Below are positions 62,496-64,000 of a stretch of DNA of 64,000 bases, piece by piece. A program made the translations under genes and the position numbers. Position 1 is the first letter of the stretch; every line of letters begins with the position of its first letter. Below the pieces are notes generated by a model that saw nothing but the letters and a program-made list of their open reading frames with translations, was not told where the DNA came from and searched no databases. The stretch comes from Aestuariivirga sp963738595 (GTDB lineage: Bacteria > Pseudomonadota > Alphaproteobacteria > Rhizobiales > Aestuariivirgaceae), in NCBI GenBank assembly GCA_963738595.1, contig CAVTXF010000002.1, positions 248,001 through 312,000 on the forward strand. Direction: 5' to 3'.

Positions 62496-64000
62496 ATGTC
62501 AAATCCCTTGACCAATGCATTGCGGCTCGGCAAGGCCGGATTCACGCTGGCGCGCCATGATGCATTGATGCCGCCTGACCAAGTTGAGCGTTTGCCATGG
62601 ATTGTGCGGTTTGGTTTGAAGCTGGCACAAATCGGCAAAGCGGAATTGTCGCAAACGTCACAAAGCAACCGGCTGACTTCGGCACTTGCGGCATTGGGGC
62701 CCAGCTATATCAAGCTTGGGCAATTTCTTTCGACCCGGCCTGACGTAATCGGGGCCAAGCGGGCCTTTGAACTGAAAGCATTGCAGGACCGGCTGCCACC
62801 CTTTGCGACGGCGGATGCCAAGCGCATCGTGGCGGAAGAGCTGGGTGCGCCGGTTGAGCAGCTGTTCACGGAGTTTGGTGGACCCGTTGCAGCTGCTTCA
62901 GTTGCGCAAGTGCACAAGGCGCGCACGCAGGAGGGCACTGTCGTCGCGGTCAAAATCCTGCGCCCGTCGATTGAACGGCGCTTCGCAGCTGATATCTCGA
63001 GCTTTGGATTTGCCGCACGGATGATTGAGCGCCTGAGCCGCGAGGGGCGACGCCTGCGACCTGTGGCGACGGTGAAGACGCTCGAAGAATCGATGAAGCT
63101 TGAGCTTGATCTGCGCATGGAAGCTTCTGCCTTGGCGGAGATCGCGCAGAACACCAAGGATGATCCCGGCTTTCGGGTGCCGAAAGTGGACTGGCAGCGC
63201 ACGTCGAAACGGGTGCTGACGACGGAATGGATAGACGGCATTGCGATGTCGGACGTCGAGGCGTTGCGCGCGCAAGGCCTCGACCTCAACAAGATGGCCG
63301 ACACGATCATCCAGTCATTCCTGCGCCATGCCATTCGCGACGGATTTTTTCATGCCGACATGCATCAGGGCAACCTGATGGTGGACCCTGCAGGCAATCT
63401 GGTGGCACTGGATTTCGGCATTACGGGCCGCATCGGACTTTCGGACCAGATGTTCCTTGCTGAAATCCTCTACGGCTTCATCACTCGGAACTACATGCGT
63501 ATTGCAGAAGTGCATTTCGAAGCAGGCTATGTTCCAGATTCCAAGAATGTCCATGATTTCGCGCAGGCCCTTCGTGCCATTGGCGAGCCCATTCTGGATT
63601 TGCCTGCCGACAAGATTTCGATGGCGAAACTGCTGACGCAGCTCTTTGAGGTGACGGAGCAGTTTGACATGGTGACACAGCCGCAATTGCTGCTACTGCA
63701 AAAAACCATGGTCGTTGTCGAAGGTGTGGCGCGCACACTCAATCCCAATCTCAACATGTGGGTGACGGCTGAGCCGGTGGTGCGGAACTGGATCGAGCGC
63801 AAGCTTGGGCCCATCGGGAAGCTCGAAGAAGCGTCGGAGGGTGTCATGTCATTGGGGCGCATGGCGCTGCAACTGCCTGAGGTTCTGGGCGATGCACAGA
63901 AGGCGACGCGCATGCTGTCTGACATGGCACGCGGCGGCGGCATCCGGCTTGATGCCGTGACAACGGCCGAGATTGCCAAGGCGCAGATGAAGCAGCGGCG
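62496..64000 (+). CDS. ubiB: Ubiquinone biosynthesis regulatory protein kinase UbiB (partial)
   Basis: The frame from ATG 62496 stays open to the window edge (501 codons), so the C-terminus is missing. Family landmarks of the ADCK/UbiB atypical kinases are visible: the KxGQ motif in ALGPSYIKLGQFLSTRPD, the Ala-rich nucleotide loop VAAASVAQVHKA, VAVKILRP, and the catalytic segments HADMHQGNLMVD and VALDFGITGRI. UbiB is an ATPase needed for ubiquinone synthesis, probably for lipid extraction. It lies one base after ubiE. Confidence 0.95.
   Translation, partial: MSNPLTNALRLGKAGFTLARHDALMPPDQVERLPWIVRFGLKLAQIGKAELSQTSQSNRLTSALAALGPSYIKLGQFLSTRPDVIGAKRAFELKALQDRLPPFATADAKRIVAEELGAPVEQLFTEFGGPVAAASVAQVHKARTQEGTVVAVKILRPSIERRFAADISSFGFAARMIERLSREGRRLRPVATVKTLEESMKLELDLRMEASALAEIAQNTKDDPGFRVPKVDWQRTSKRVLTTEWIDGIAMSDVEALRAQGLDLNKMADTIIQSFLRHAIRDGFFHADMHQGNLMVDPAGNLVALDFGITGRIGLSDQMFLAEILYGFITRNYMRIAEVHFEAGYVPDSKNVHDFAQALRAIGEPILDLPADKISMAKLLTQLFEVTEQFDMVTQPQLLLLQKTMVVVEGVARTLNPNLNMWVTAEPVVRNWIERKLGPIGKLEEASEGVMSLGRMALQLPEVLGDAQKATRMLSDMARGGGIRLDAVTTAEIAKAQMKQR

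Overview
The window reads as chromosomal DNA of an alphaproteobacterium, probably of the order Hyphomicrobiales (Rhizobiales). The basis is gene content and order: mutS-glnD-murJ-trpS, mutM/ubiE-ubiB, a urtABC urea transporter behind a sigma-54 promoter, an OlsB ornithine-lipid acyltransferase, a ccmF-ccmH-ccmI (cycK-cycL-cycH-like) block and many UgpC-type sugar ABC systems. No rRNA, tRNA, CRISPR array, insertion sequence or prophage was seen. No gene-free stretch exceeds 300 bases.

Layout. 1-3370: start of urtC, then urtB and urtA (minus strand), with a near-perfect -24/-12 promoter. 3371-12353: an L-arabinofuranoside uptake and breakdown locus with GH51 and GH127 arabinofuranosidases, an ArsR-like regulator and a complete ABC importer. 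A shared TTCCGATA-type motif lies in three of its upstream regions. 12393-30091: the most unusual part, described below. 30225-36903: a LacI-controlled sugar ABC importer operon with a frameshifted GH32-like hydrolase. 36959-39829: DUF1905 protein, PPOX-family flavoprotein, divergent MocR-type regulator and a small unknown protein. 40079-48838: housekeeping and small metabolic genes (rsmI, yraN, gshB, HAD phosphatase, SRPBCC protein, comM, a secreted unknown protein, a hybrid histidine kinase, olsB). gshB and the SRPBCC gene carry frame breaks. 48874-64000: maeB, mutS, glnD, murJ, trpS, a NifU-domain protein, a crotonase, mutM, ubiE and the start of ubiB.

The 12.4-30.1 kb region looks like a redox system. 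A minus-strand operon runs ccmF-ccmH-ccmI, then a membrane-anchored ferredoxin/FAD oxidoreductase, then a Sel1/ankyrin protein. Divergent from it is a plus-strand group: a His-rich membrane protein (putative cytochrome b), an 18-CXXCH cytochrome built of triheme units, a 17-CXXCH cytochrome built of diheme units, and a translationally coupled predicted outer-membrane beta-barrel. Convergent to these is a minus-strand group: an ApbE-type FMN transferase and two RTX-like acidic repeat proteins. My inference is a trans-envelope electron conduit (NAD(P)H or ferredoxin, flavin, heme b, periplasmic heme wires, outer-membrane porin) carrying its own cytochrome c maturation genes. It resembles Mtr/Pio-type porin-cytochrome systems in logic but not obviously in its proteins. 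All functions are inferred from sequence; no search was run.
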